In this document: one piece after another, positions 11,151 through 22,663 of the stretch | How the letters are laid out: every line of letters starts with the position of its first letter | Numbering within the stretch: position 1 is the stretch's first letter | Source of the DNA: Rotaria socialis | Taxonomy: Eukaryota; Rotifera; Eurotatoria; Philodinida; Philodinidae | NCBI GenBank assembly: GCA_905331475.1 | Contig: CAJNYU010001569.1 | Coordinates: 6,870-70,869, forward strand | Length of the DNA: 64,000 bases | Direction: 5' to 3' | Made by a program: the position numbers and the translations under genes | The notes under the pieces: model-generated | The model's input: the letters and a program-made list of their open reading frames with translations, nothing else | Databases searched by the model: none | What the model was told of the DNA's origin: nothing

Positions 11151-12839
11151 TTAAATATCGTCCCATGAATTAATTTGTCTTGGTTCGTCAGTTATTTCAT
11201 TTGATTGAGATTTAATTATAAAACCATGATTAACACTTGGTGATGATGAATGCGATGGTATGTGATATTCTGATAAGCCTGAATCGATATCACGACTAAG
11301 ATTGGTTTTTATTGGATTGATGTCAACAGTTCTATGATCAAGATATAATAATGAATGGAGGGTTTTTAAACGATTCGATGATTGACCAAGTTCATGATGA
11401 ATTGGCGATTTTGGTTTTTTATTTAAATGCATTTTATGAGAACATAGATTTTCAACAGATGACGTTGATTTAGAACTGTTTAGCCTAATCGCACTTCGGG
11501 TTATGGAAATTGATAAAAAAAAAGATAGCTACGTACCGTAAAGAACACATGAACCAAAGAAGAACATTAATGATGATCAAAAAGACAATTACTGCAACAA
11601 TAAATATAATAATTAAATTTATATTTGAACTTGAAAATGTTGTAGAATTCGGTAATAAATCTATTTAGAAAAAAAAAGTTATGTTTAAAATAAAAAATTC
11701 TCTGTATTACATTGTTTGTATGTTGATTGATTCAAGCCTTGCGATTGCTGTGGTTTATTTACCGGTAAAAGATCCTAAAAAAGAAAAGAAATCAAATCAA
11801 TAATTTTATTATTTATAAATAGCATTATACTGAATAAGTTTCAATCATTGATGTAATAGGTCGTAATCGTTTTGAAAAATCATCTGAATGAGTAACAGAT
11901 GATTCTTTTTCATTTTCATGATTAAATAGATTCGGATTTTGTCGAAAATATTTTGATGCTAATAAACTACTTGATATTATCGATCGATTCATTGATGATG
12001 ATGACGATGCAACATAACACTGTAATCGTACGGTAGCATTATTCGAGTCAGGTAGAACAGAATATTTCATTAAAAATCCAGCTTGTCTATTAGCTTTTAA
12101 TGTATAAAATCGAAATGTGACATTTTGTTGAATACTACTGATAAGTGTCACTGGTTCTTGTGTAAGACATTTTGTTTGAGAGTCTTGCCCAATCCATAGA
12201 AGCAGACCAGCTTCAGCACACGTTGGTAAATAGAAATTAATTATTTCAAGCGCGATTGAATGATCGGGCGATGCAAGTAACGTACATAAACAATTTAAAT
12301 TGGATAAAAATCCATACGGATAATTAGGCGTTGAAAGAAATCCATGCGATAAAGTGAGATCTTGTGATTGACAAATGTTGACCAACGAATAATCTAAAAG
12401 ATTCAATAAAAAATTTTCTTCTTTGCTCGTCTTTTCAATATGTACCCCGGAGACATTCATATTCAGCTTGAATGTATGACGCAGCTAAATTCCAGCAATC
12501 TTGTAAAATCAATGGATGTTCAACAACACGAACTGTACAATTTGAAATAGTTGAACAAATAATATCTTCACGTGGGACATCCATCGTACAATCTTTGTCG
12601 ATATACGAACAATCATTTGACCATGAATAACCATAAATGATGCGACCTATTTTAATTAATTGATTATCTGGGCATTCAAGTAGAAGTTTATCAGTATTAA
12701 TCTCATCTAGGCAATAACTCTGAGTTGAATAACCTGATTCGAGTAAAACAAAATTAATAAATCAGTTTTCGTGAAATAAAAATTTACCAATATGAGCAAA
12801 GCTTAAGCACGGCAAGCCAAAGATAAGAACAAGAAACAT
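11151..12839 (-). CDS. SUEL-type lectin + CUB-like single-pass membrane receptor
   Basis: Six exons assemble in frame: 12839-12788, 12733-12446, 12393-11831, 11774-11711, 11660-11537, 11484-11151 (about 474 residues, all GT..AG). Order: signal peptide (MFLVLIFGLPCLSFA); Cys-rich domain, residues about 22-112, matching the galactose/rhamnose-binding SUEL lectin pattern (LECPDNQLIKIGRIIYG, conserved DC and NC pairs, final EYECL); CUB-like domain about 120-235 (HGFLSTPNYPYGF, Cys pairs); Ser-rich linker; membrane helix about 336-360 (INLIIIFIVAVIVFLIIINV); and a cytoplasmic tail of about 110 residues with Ser clusters. Such a receptor could bind sugars outside the cell and signal within, but ligand and partners are unknown. 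The 64-base exon 4 is the least certain piece; it restores frame exactly. Confidence 0.75.
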
Positions 12840-14495
12840 ATTTCTGTAAGTTAATCGACGAGTACAATGTTCTCAAATCACTAATCACAGTGATCATTGT
12901 TTAACTGTATGCTTAAACATTGTCGAGACACGAACAAATACTTGTCGGATCAATGTTTCTTTGTTCACTTCTTTCCGTTAATGAATAAAATTTCTTATTC
13001 AAAGTATGCGACATTTTTTAGACACAGAATTAACTTTATTTTAAGCCCAAATCAATCAGTTTCATACATTTTTCAAGTTTCGAATAACAAAAACATTCCA
13101 AATAAACTCTTATCAAAGATATTTTCGAGATACGTACAGTTTGCAAGTCGATAATTACCACTTGAGATAGCCGAAGAAAAAAACACACCCGATTATCATA
13201 TTTCACATAATCATTTGTTTTTTGGAAAGAATATTTTTATACGTGTTTATTTCGCGGATGCGTCCTATGACTTCTATTTAGAAATTAATATCATATTTTT
13301 CTTTCTTTTTATTTTGGTATAAATATGATATTAACGTAACCTGATAATCTAAAATTTCTTCAACTATTCAAAGTTATTTATATAGTGAGATTATTTTCAC
13401 CATTCGGAGATGTCTAGCAAGGATTTATTCGTATTTAATCGGCAGATCGATATGCAGAAGCACAGTCTACCATAGAAGTGGCATTTACTCTTGCAAAATA
13501 ATTTAACATGCTATTCTATCTATTGTAACATCATGCTCCTGCCCGTACAATATTCCATATAAACAATAGTAGAAGACAAAAAAAGACAAATCTCTTGGGA
13601 AAGATAATCAATAATTGTTTAACCGTAAGCATGAGATAAAAATAGCGTTGGACGATAAAAGATGAACCCACGCGATAACAAACTATTACAACCGAGTATT
13701 CATTTTAGTCGATAGAAAGAACAAGACGACAATGGGACTAGTTTATAAATATACTATTGAATGCCGATGAGACTAGGGGAAAATCATAATTATGATGTTG
13801 AAATGTGTCCATAGTTGAAGAATAAGGAAAACAATTTATCGTATTTTATCAAGCAGAAAAAAGAATATCAGTACTATTAATCTGATATCCACTATCATTT
13901 TCTCACTAGATATCAAATAATCTTTTAAATGATAGTTTCATATTCTTAGATAGATGTAAGTTATTCTAATATTTATCTTTCATTAGCGAAATCTCAAGAC
14001 TATTTTTATGGAAAAAAGCAAAAGGTAGTTAAAATAAAATGTACATTTTCTCTGACTTGAGGCTTATTTCTAGGTTTTTTTTATTGGTCGTTGCGAAGTA
14101 CATCAATTATTCCTATGATTTTTTAATTCGATAGATAAATGAACAGGAAATAAAATTCTTTGTATTCTCCTTTATGTCAATGACCGTAGTTCCGTTCAGT
14201 CAATCAATCATTTTTTTCTTCTTCTGAGTATAAAAACAACAATCATTCATAGGTTTTTGTTTTTTCTTTCAATATATATATATATATATATATATAATTA
14301 TATATCTTTCCCAATACATTCATTTTTTTAATTGTCACATTTGATTAATAGTAAGATAGAGTTGACAAACAAGAGCAATATTCTTCTGAAACTCACTAGT
14401 ACAGGGCTAATGTTAATTCTTCATTCGATGAATTTTGCACTCCTACTTGCTCTTTTGTTTTTGTTTGTATGAATTTTTAGTCAGAAATAATAATT
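12840..14495. other. Intergenic between divergent genes
   Basis: Should contain promoters for the lectin/CUB receptor (leftward) and the calcium sensor (rightward). An 85-codon frame at 12897-13154 (+) has no recognisable domain. A (TA)n run lies at 14272-14296. Confidence 0.4.
14272..14296. repeat. (AT)n microsatellite
   Basis: Alternating AT of about 25 bases, 200 bases before the calcium-sensor ATG. Confidence 0.9.
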
Positions 14496-15174
14496 ATGGG
14501 TAACAAGATACAACAATCTCCACTTGATCAAAATATTTTGGATAAATTAATGGAAGAAACAGGTTTAGAACGCGAAGTTATTATTGCATGGAGGTTTGTT
14601 AGACAATCGATTAAATAAAAGTAAATTATGATTATTTCATTTTTAGAAAGCAATTTTTATTGTCATCTCCATCGGGTAAAATGGGGCGGAAAGATTTTTT
14701 CAAATTCTACCGTTCGTTACGTGTCGAATCCGATGATAAAGTTAAAGAAATTGCTAACTTTGTTTTTACAGCATTTGATCGCGATTCGAATGGAAAAATC
14801 GATTTTACAGAATTTCTTTGTAAGTTTGTATTTTAATAAAAATTTGAATTTAAGTTAACTTTTTTCATAATATTTAAGGTGGCTATACGATAACATCATT
14901 GGGTACAATGCGACAAAAATTAGATTATGTATTTGCAATTTACGATAATGACAAAAATAATTCAATCGATAGAAAAGAAATGATCAGAGTTATATCAGCT
15001 ATGTATAGTTTATTAGGAAAACCAAACGATGATTATCCACCGGAACGTTTTACTGACGATGTATTTTCATTGTTTGATACTAATAAGGATCGTGCATTAA
15101 CCAAAGACGAATTTATTGAAGGTGTTATGAAAAATCCGTATCTTTCTGATATTATTTCACCCTTTAATGAATAA
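14496..15174 (+). CDS. Neuronal calcium sensor-type EF-hand protein
   Basis: Three exons, 14496-14593, 14647-14819 and 14879-15174, code for 188 residues, the normal length of the NCS/hippocalcin/KChIP group. The start MGNK supplies Gly2 for N-myristoylation, typical of the family. EF-hand 1 is degenerate (PSGKMGRKDF, keeping the family's PSG). EF-hands 2 to 4 keep good loops: DRDSNGKIDFTE, DNDKNNSIDRKE and DTNKDRALTKDE. The family senses Ca2+ and moves to membranes, acting on receptors, channels or kinases; which member this is cannot be fixed from sequence alone. It is transcribed toward the TCP11-like gene (tail to tail, 414 bases apart). Confidence 0.9.
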
Positions 15175-15588
15175 ACTACTAATTAGCTATCTCTCATATT
15201 TATACTAACGTCTGTATCATTGTGTTTGTTTTATTCTTTTTTTTTAAATGGTGCTTAAACTTAATGTCTTAGTCTCTATCTATGTGCAAATATAAATGAT
15301 ACACATGAAGCCAGCAACCTTAATTGCTCACAAGAGATTAAAATCAATGACATTTATATTTTATTTGTTGAGACAGAAACAAAAATGTCTTGATTGATTA
15401 TAATCTATACGATTGAGCAATTTCCATATTCAATATATGAGATTATTTTTTTTATGATTTTATTTATTCTTATTTAATTGTGCGAGATTAACAGAGCAGA
15501 GTTTGTAATAGTTCGTAGCAATGAAACGGAAAGTGAAGCGAATAGAACTGAAATATTTGTTCATTTTCTAAAAATGAAATCCGATTGT
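15175..15588. other. Convergent intergenic spacer
   Basis: 3' ends of the calcium sensor (+) and TCP11-like gene (-). AT-rich, nothing else seen. Confidence 0.4.
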
Positions 15589-18500
15589 TTATTTGTTCGA
15601 TGAAGATGTTGACTGTAGTTGTGATATAATTCGATCGTAATGTTCATTAAAAACCATTCTATTGTAAGTTATTAAACGAAGAAAAAAACTAACAGTTGAC
15701 GCAACTTCATTCATGACAATATTCAATCCATTTGGTATTGCAACATTCGATAAAGATGTACCACTTGGAGAATGATCTAATACATTATGAACAAAACCTA
15801 CATAACGCTGAACTAAATAGAACAACAAGAAAACTATTAAAAACGACATCGCTATTGACAAACTACACTGAATTGTCAATTTGATAATATGCGAAGAAAC
15901 AATGATATGCTACAGATGTTTTTCTACTTAGGTTAAATTGCGTACTACTGATGTTTTATTCAATCGTTTTGATTTTAGACTAGCGTAGAGTTTTCTTAAG
16001 TTCTGATATTCCTAAACATGAATCATATTCTCTGATTCTATCTGTTTTTGGTGGATTTTTTCGCTAGTTGCTAGACTATTGTACTATCTATGCCTTGTAT
16101 AATTCTAATTCTAGTGAAAACTATTTGAATCTACTAGTTTTTCTTAGTGTATTTTGTCAATAGCTAGAACTGCTTATGGGTAATCTGTCTCTGGCTAAGT
16201 TCTTATTCATGAGTTAATTCGTTAAAAACCCATAGAATATTTAACTTGCAATTGTGCTACCGTTTATTGAACCAACGAACACTGTCGATCTACATAATCG
16301 CTTTATTGTTTATATATAATTTTTGAGTGAGATTCTACAGTTTTAAAACTAAAGTCTAATTTATATGAATTAGAGTCAACATCCATTCGAGAATATTTGT
16401 GCTTTGCTAATGAATCTCTGCCTCTCGAATGGGCCCCAGCGTTTTATCCGAGGGGAAACCGTCGATCTTTCAGCGTATAGCCACATAGTAACTAACTCGT
16501 GCAATAATCCCAAAATACAGAAAATTTAAGTCGATGTTCGAGGGGTCGCCACATTCACTAGAGTAATGATGCTAACTATTATTATTTATTAACTAGAAAG
16601 GCTTATTCTGTCATCTAATGAGTTACAGGCAACTCGTTGTATGTTTAAAAAGAAAATAGTAATTATTTAACTTACATAATAATTTAAAAACAGCATGTTC
16701 AATAACATGATTTTCACCAATAACTATTATGGCATCTTTTATCTGTTGTTCGTTATCAGTAATAATTTTTGCTCTATCAAATTTATTTAATTCATCACGA
16801 GTTGTTTTAACTACTTGTTCGCTAATTGATATTAGTACATCTTTTAATTTTCTAATGAGGAAATAATAAAAATAAAATATATTTCAAACATGAATAAACA
16901 GCAAACCTTTTTTGTGGAAAATCATCTAATAAAATAATCATTTCTGATTTGAGCATAATTTTAATCGGTTCATATTCACGTAGAATCGAGCCTGTTAAAT
17001 GTGATAACACAGTCATTATTGCTGATATTATTAACAAACGCATTGTTGCAATATGTACTTGATTATAACGAATTTCATCTAATTCCAATGTCTAAATTTA
17101 AAAGTAAACAAGAGAAACAAGAAATAAAATAATTACTTCAGGAAATGTATATTTTGTGTTCCAGAGTAAAAGTTCACAATATGCTTCGTTAAGAATAACT
17201 AATGAGCTTTCATGCGGAATAGATGTTGTTGTATCTGTTGGTATATGATACCAACCGATTGTATCTTTTGTTTTTAATCGATTGAAAGCGCGCTCAAGCC
17301 ATTTGTATGTTGATGCCAATGGATCAATACCCATTCCTAATCAGAAGAGAAAAAAAGAACAATTGAACTTTTTTTCAAGTAAAAAAAAAATCAAACCTCG
17401 TTGATTGTCCATAAATTTATCAAATGTCGATTTTTCATAGGCAATTGCTTGTTGTTGTAACAAAGGTCGATATTGTCGAATATTAAAATTAGCCATATCA
17501 AGTTTCATTAAACTTAATACTTCCATAATATTTCTACAAAACAAAATTTTCTTGTCAGAATATGTTGTTAGAGATAAAAACAAAATTGAACCTAAAACAA
17601 TCAGTTGGATCTTCAATTGTTCGTAATTTTGCGATATTTTCATCTCGACATTCAGCACAGAGAGTCGCCATTAAATCAATAAAATATTTTGTATATTCAT
17701 GAGGATCCGCTGCTTTAGCTTCAAATCGACGTTTTATCGTATCGAGATCAATCGCTTCCTCGATTTGATTTTTCAGCGTTGTTTGATGAGGTAATACTAA
17801 ACTTTTAACATCCTTAAAGAATAAACGAAATTTCATATTAAAATCTATTTTAATTTATAGAAACCAACTTCTTTTGCTTCACCAATTAATTTAACAACAT
17901 GTTCATAACGTGGTGGATCAGCAACTAAGTCTGCTCGTAGTATATCCCAAAATGCTGTATGCATCGTATCATGAACTTTTTCAGTAATGCTAAATAGACA
18001 ATAGAATCGATCGTATTTATGTGAAAAATAACTTTTTTTAAAGACTTCCATAAAGAATTTTCTTGCAAAATACTGTAGATTCTGAGAAGACTCAAGTAAT
18101 GTTACTATTACTTAGTGACATGATAAAGTAATGCATCGATCAACGATCCATTGTGATTTTGAGGGAAAGCAATTTCAAGTCGTTTACCTAATTTCTTCAC
18201 AAGAATTAAAAATTTTAAAGTTTTCCTTTCCAAAATCTTGGATGTGACACTGCTGAATCTATGTTTTTCTTTTTTTTTTATTATAGAATTGTATCTTAAC
18301 TTTATCGTTCATCGATATATCGCTCACCTTCCTTTTTCATATTCTGGTAATGCCAGTTGAAAATCTTTATTAAATACGATTTCATGTGCTAGTTGAAGAT
18401 TTTGAGCATTTCGATTCGCTTCCATTAATTGATTATAGTCGATAAACCGTGGTGGAGAAGCTAAATAAATGAATTTAGAAAAAAAATTGAACTTGAACAA

Positions 18501-18641
18501 TAGCATTCTTTTAATGAGAAATAAACCTGCTGTAGCTCCTGTCATATTGTCCGGTAATGTTGGTGAAAGATTAAGCCAACCAAGCACGGCTCCTAACGGT
18601 GGGGTTTCTTCTGATGTTTTATCATCATTCGTATTCGACAT
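15589..18641 (-). CDS. TCP11-family protein (TCP11L1-like)
   Basis: Nine exons assemble in frame: 18641-18527, 18460-18328, 17989-17869, 17812-17592, 17533-17397, 17336-17137, 17091-16907, 16851-16676, 15812-15589, giving about 503 residues, close to vertebrate TCP11L1. Family blocks are clear: SPPRFIDYNQLMEANRN and LAHEIVFNKDF near the N-terminus, HTAFWDILRADLVADPPRYE, LPHQTTLKNQIEEAIDL, LMATLCAECRDENIAKLR, LMKLDMANFNIRQYRPLLQQ, and ITYNRMVFNEHYD at the end. Exon 3 must use a GTTGGT donor to keep the length seen in vertebrates. The family has roles in sperm function (TCP11) but TCP11L1 is little understood. The last intron is long (863 bases). Confidence 0.9.
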
Positions 18642-20911
18642 AATGAAACAATCTCAAATGAAAACAAAACATTTTTCAAACGATATTTAAGTTTAAAAAA
18701 AAGTAAGAATACACAAATGAGTGCCATAAATCTGGTGCGTTTCTCTTTGCTTAATAAATTTAAAAAATATTATCACCTATTATAAATAAATGTGAAACAT
18801 GATGAAACTTCGTTTCTGGAATTCGCCTATCACGGTCACTGATGGTCAGTGGGGCTTCTCTGTTACGGTCTGCATTATGATGTATGGAGCCTCTAGAAAC
18901 CATTACAGACCGCTACAGAGAAATTTAATAATAAATTAATTAACCAATTAACTAATTAATTAATTTCTCTGTAACAGTCTGTGGGATGGGCCCAAATTTC
19001 TACCCTATATACTTCAACATTCCTTTCAGATCGTGTTTCGCAAAATATAATCGTAATAATCGCACAATGATAAAAAAAACAGTTGTAAGTTGGTGCAAAA
19101 AAAGCGTATACATGAATTACTGTTAACATAAGATCAAAATTCATATATAAAGATAAAATATTTTGTTTGGCTAATTTTCATAATATTATTATTAAAGTTT
19201 TCGTGTCGACAATAATCATTACACATCTGACTCGATATTTTGTTTGAATTTAACTCAGAGGTACGCGGGGCATCAAATTTTCACGCCCGACGAATTCCGC
19301 AAACCCGCCTCGTTCTGTGTTGCCCGAAGAAATTTTAAAATCGATCACTTTCAACTTTCATAGCAGGAAGACCAAATATTATATTCAAATATAGAAGTGG
19401 TTTTTGTATTATTGACTGTGTTCTTATCGATCAGTATACACTTTTTGGGGTGTTCTTTCAAAAACCTCTTGATAATCGCCGAGCTATAGTTAAGATCACT
19501 TGCTGAACATTCGATCATTTTATACGATCAGATGATTCAGCAGATGATAAATCATATAATTCGATCACAGTTATTGACAAAAAAAACATAAAATACTAAT
19601 TCTGAGTTTTGAAATAAATTGAAACAAATCGTTTTTGCTTCTTAATGCGTATCAGTCATAGAAAGTTCTATAATAGAACTTTATTATGAGTAATGATGAA
19701 GAGAGAAAGAAAGAAACAAACAATTGGGAAGTTTGGAGCTGATAGGATGAAAATGAGGAACCAATCAATATATATTTCGTACTATATATTTATCTAGACT
19801 AACGACATCTCTCAAAAATTTTTGTCGATCCTTCATCGTGATCGAAGTACTGTTACTAAATTATAAGGATTTCAAAAAAAGAACTGAAATCAAGATCAAA
19901 TTTTTTTACGCTTGCAGTACGACTCAATCTCAGTTATATTTTGCATTGACGAACCGAAAGGGATTTCAATTTGATAGAAAATAATTATGAGCCCTACAAA
20001 CCTCATTTTGTTATTATTCAAGCGGTCGCGGAAAAAAATTACATTCATAATGATCGCACTGAACACTACGAAAACATGAAATAGTTGAAACAGAAAAATG
20101 ACAAAATTTATTTTTTCTACATGAGGGAAAGACTCTTGAGAAAAAAAGTGTTTTGTTTAACGCTGCTCACCGCGGTTTCTATGCAATTTTTGTCCGTGAA
20201 ACACCGGAGCCACTTTGTAGGATCAGATTAAGTATACCTGATCAAATTCGATGTATTTCATGGAAATAAAATAGGACACGACACGTTAGCTGTTCTTAGA
20301 CATTCATGCCTTCATCAATCTAAGCTGCGGCATTTCAGACAGAAAAACGCGGCTTCATAAAAGATGGTGCTTCTCATTATAAACGAGGTTTTCCAACATG
20401 ACGTTTGTCTTTTCGAAATCTTTTCGTGATTTGGTAATACTATGAAACAAGTCCTCTTTCATATTAATTCTGTTACACAAGTTTGAATTAAAAATGATTA
20501 GCTTTTGTTAATTTCATTTAAAAATGGGCTAAATGATGAATGTAAGTATTGAGTACAAATAATCTCTACTACATCCTAACCCGAACATTTACACACACCC
20601 ACACCCTGGACAACGGACAGAATCACCAATTTTTGCAAACTTAACATTCCTCATTGCGCGAAATCATACAGTGGTACAATGGGACAATATGATTTTTGTC
20701 GTTCTGTTCGTTGTTTGTCTAAAACTTATAAAGAGGTATGAGTAAGAAAGCGGGTACGTTTTCTTTCTGTAATTCTTGCACAACCAAACGGCAAACTGAA
20801 TTGCGAAATTACAGCTTCACAATTTCTCGATGTTTCGTTTAACACTTGTTCTATTGTCTGGTGATTGATCACTTTCTTTTCTAGTTGTACATTTAAGAGA
20901 CATTCTCAATT
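18642..20911. other. Intergenic with small inverted repeats
   Basis: Between the divergent TCP11-like and ADP-ribosyltransferase genes. At 18856-18922 TTCTCTGTTACGGTCTG pairs with a near reverse complement, and a third related copy starts at 18964, so one or two tiny MITE remnants are likely. A CCCACA-type stretch lies near 20592-20607. No gene seen. Confidence 0.4.
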
Positions 20912-21954
20912 ATGGCTGAGTCAGTTCATCGTTCTCGTTTCTTCGATTTTATGCGTGAAACTGGTGATAAGTTATCACCAATGAAAGACTATCAACAACT
21001 AGCACAACCTTCATTGGAGGAAGCAATCGCTTGCGTACAGCAACACAAAATATTCAAGATCGATGCTGACATTCAAAACAAAGTTTCCTTGGCTAAAAAA
21101 GAACGTTCGAGCGAAGACGATGCAAATAATCTTACCACAGATGAAAGTGCAGCGGTTCAACTTTATACAATGGAGTCCAAGACTGAACAAGAAAGTCTTT
21201 TTTACATACTAAACTCGACACTTCGTTTGGCGGATCGTAATGAATTAAAGCCATTTTTACTCTATGTAAAACTTCTTTTGGGAGCCTTAGAAAAATTACC
21301 ATCCTTTAACGGTATTGTTTATCGCGGTGTTCATGGTAATATTTCAAGTAACTTTGTAACAGGGAAAAAACTAACTTGGTGGGGCTTTAGTTCTTGTACA
21401 CGATCACTGGAAGTGCTGAGCAAAGAGGAATTTCTCGGAACAATTGGACAAAGAACAATTTTCTACATTGAATGTACTAGCGGGAAGTCGATTCAACATT
21501 ATTCGTATTTGTTGCCACAGGACGAAGAAATTATTCTGCTACCTGGAATTGAGCTACTCGTTACGAAAAAGAAACGAACAAAGCATGGTCTATCTATTGT
21601 TTATCTTCGAGAAATTACAGCAAACAGTCATATGCTGGAGTATGAAGAAACGCCTTATTCTAACAAGATAACGTCATCACCAGAAGTCGATTTTCGAAAA
21701 GAGGCAAAACAAAAAAAATGTGGACACAAATGCAATTTATGGGCAACAAAAAATTGTTGTCACTGTTCAGGTTTGTGTTTATAGAAACAAGAATTATCCA
21801 GTGAAAGCCTATCGTTGTACACTGTTTAGATTTGCGATCGTATCATTTTAATGGCTTCTATGAGAAATACGTTGATGGCATAGGTTTCGTGAATGAAGCT
21901 ACAAGAAACGAGTATTACTGTCCAACTTGTAAATTAGAAGAAGATCTCTCTTAA
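20912..21954 (+). CDS. RSE-type mono-ADP-ribosyltransferase with Cys-rich C-terminal tail
   Basis: Exon 1 is 20912-21770 and exon 2 21830-21954 (59-base intron, phase 1), about 327 residues. The ART core lies at about residues 75-225: VYRG with R138, then WWGFSSCTRS for the S-T-S element near 155-164, then QDEEIILLPG for the catalytic loop with E206. In RSE-class enzymes this loop reads E-x-E; here the first position is D204, which may change target choice or activity. The tail has many Cys/His (KKCGHKCNLW, NCCHC, then YYCPTC in exon 2), suggesting a zinc-binding module. There is no signal peptide, so a cytosolic role is likely. Bdelloids carry many ART genes; substrate unknown. Confidence 0.82.
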
Positions 21955-22663
21955 GAGAGCCCTTAGGAGACATCATGCACCGCGCCATAAACTTGGGCAA
22001 CAATCAAATTTAAAACTTGTGCTTAAACATGCTCATCGGAATCATCATCCTGCGAAATAGTTAAGTCAACCAATTATCTCACGTACTGATTTCATCAGTG
22101 TCCAAGAACTGAGAAATAGGAATTCCTAATCTGCCAAGGAATTGTCAATGCGGCTGTGTTTCCCTCATAGTTACACCATTCACTAAAGTTGCGATATTAC
22201 TTTTTTTAAATAATTTGTGCACGGAACTATTGATGCTCACAATTTAGCAGGCGAAAATGAGTGTAAGAACAAAAATTATCGGGAATATTCCATATTTTTA
22301 CCTTTAATATGCCAGGAACTGTATGGAAACTGAGAACGAATTCCTAATTCTCAGTCCTTGGACACCCCTCAAAATTTGACTTTACCAATTATCTACGTGT
22401 ATGTAAAAACTGCAAGCAGATTATTCAAGCGATCAGCTGGTAATGTTTATGTATATCATATTATAGTGTGTAAGAATAATAATATATGATCAAATAATAC
22501 ATTCATCTTCTGCTGTGCACTAGTAACTTCCATTTCTTAGAAAAACAAGTATCACTATTGTATATTACCTTGTTTATTTTGTAATCTACAAAACAGTATC
22601 GCAAGTCATCGATATTTTGTTCGAAGAAGAATCAGCTACGCAAAAATGAAAATGAAAACAGTT
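21955..22663. other. Intergenic containing a short inverted-repeat element
   Basis: Convergent spacer between the ART gene and the NHL gene. Apart from the element at 22098-22365 nothing is seen. Confidence 0.4.
22098..22365. mobile_element. MITE-like element, 268 bases
   Basis: The left end GTGTCCAAGAACTGAGAAAT and the reverse complement of the right end (22338-22365) agree over 28 bases with two mismatches. The inside has no coding. No clear target duplication, so the superfamily is open. Confidence 0.6.

Noticed and set aside
12897-13154. 85-codon + frame between the receptor and calcium-sensor genes
   Set aside because: No recognisable domain and composition like the AT-rich background.
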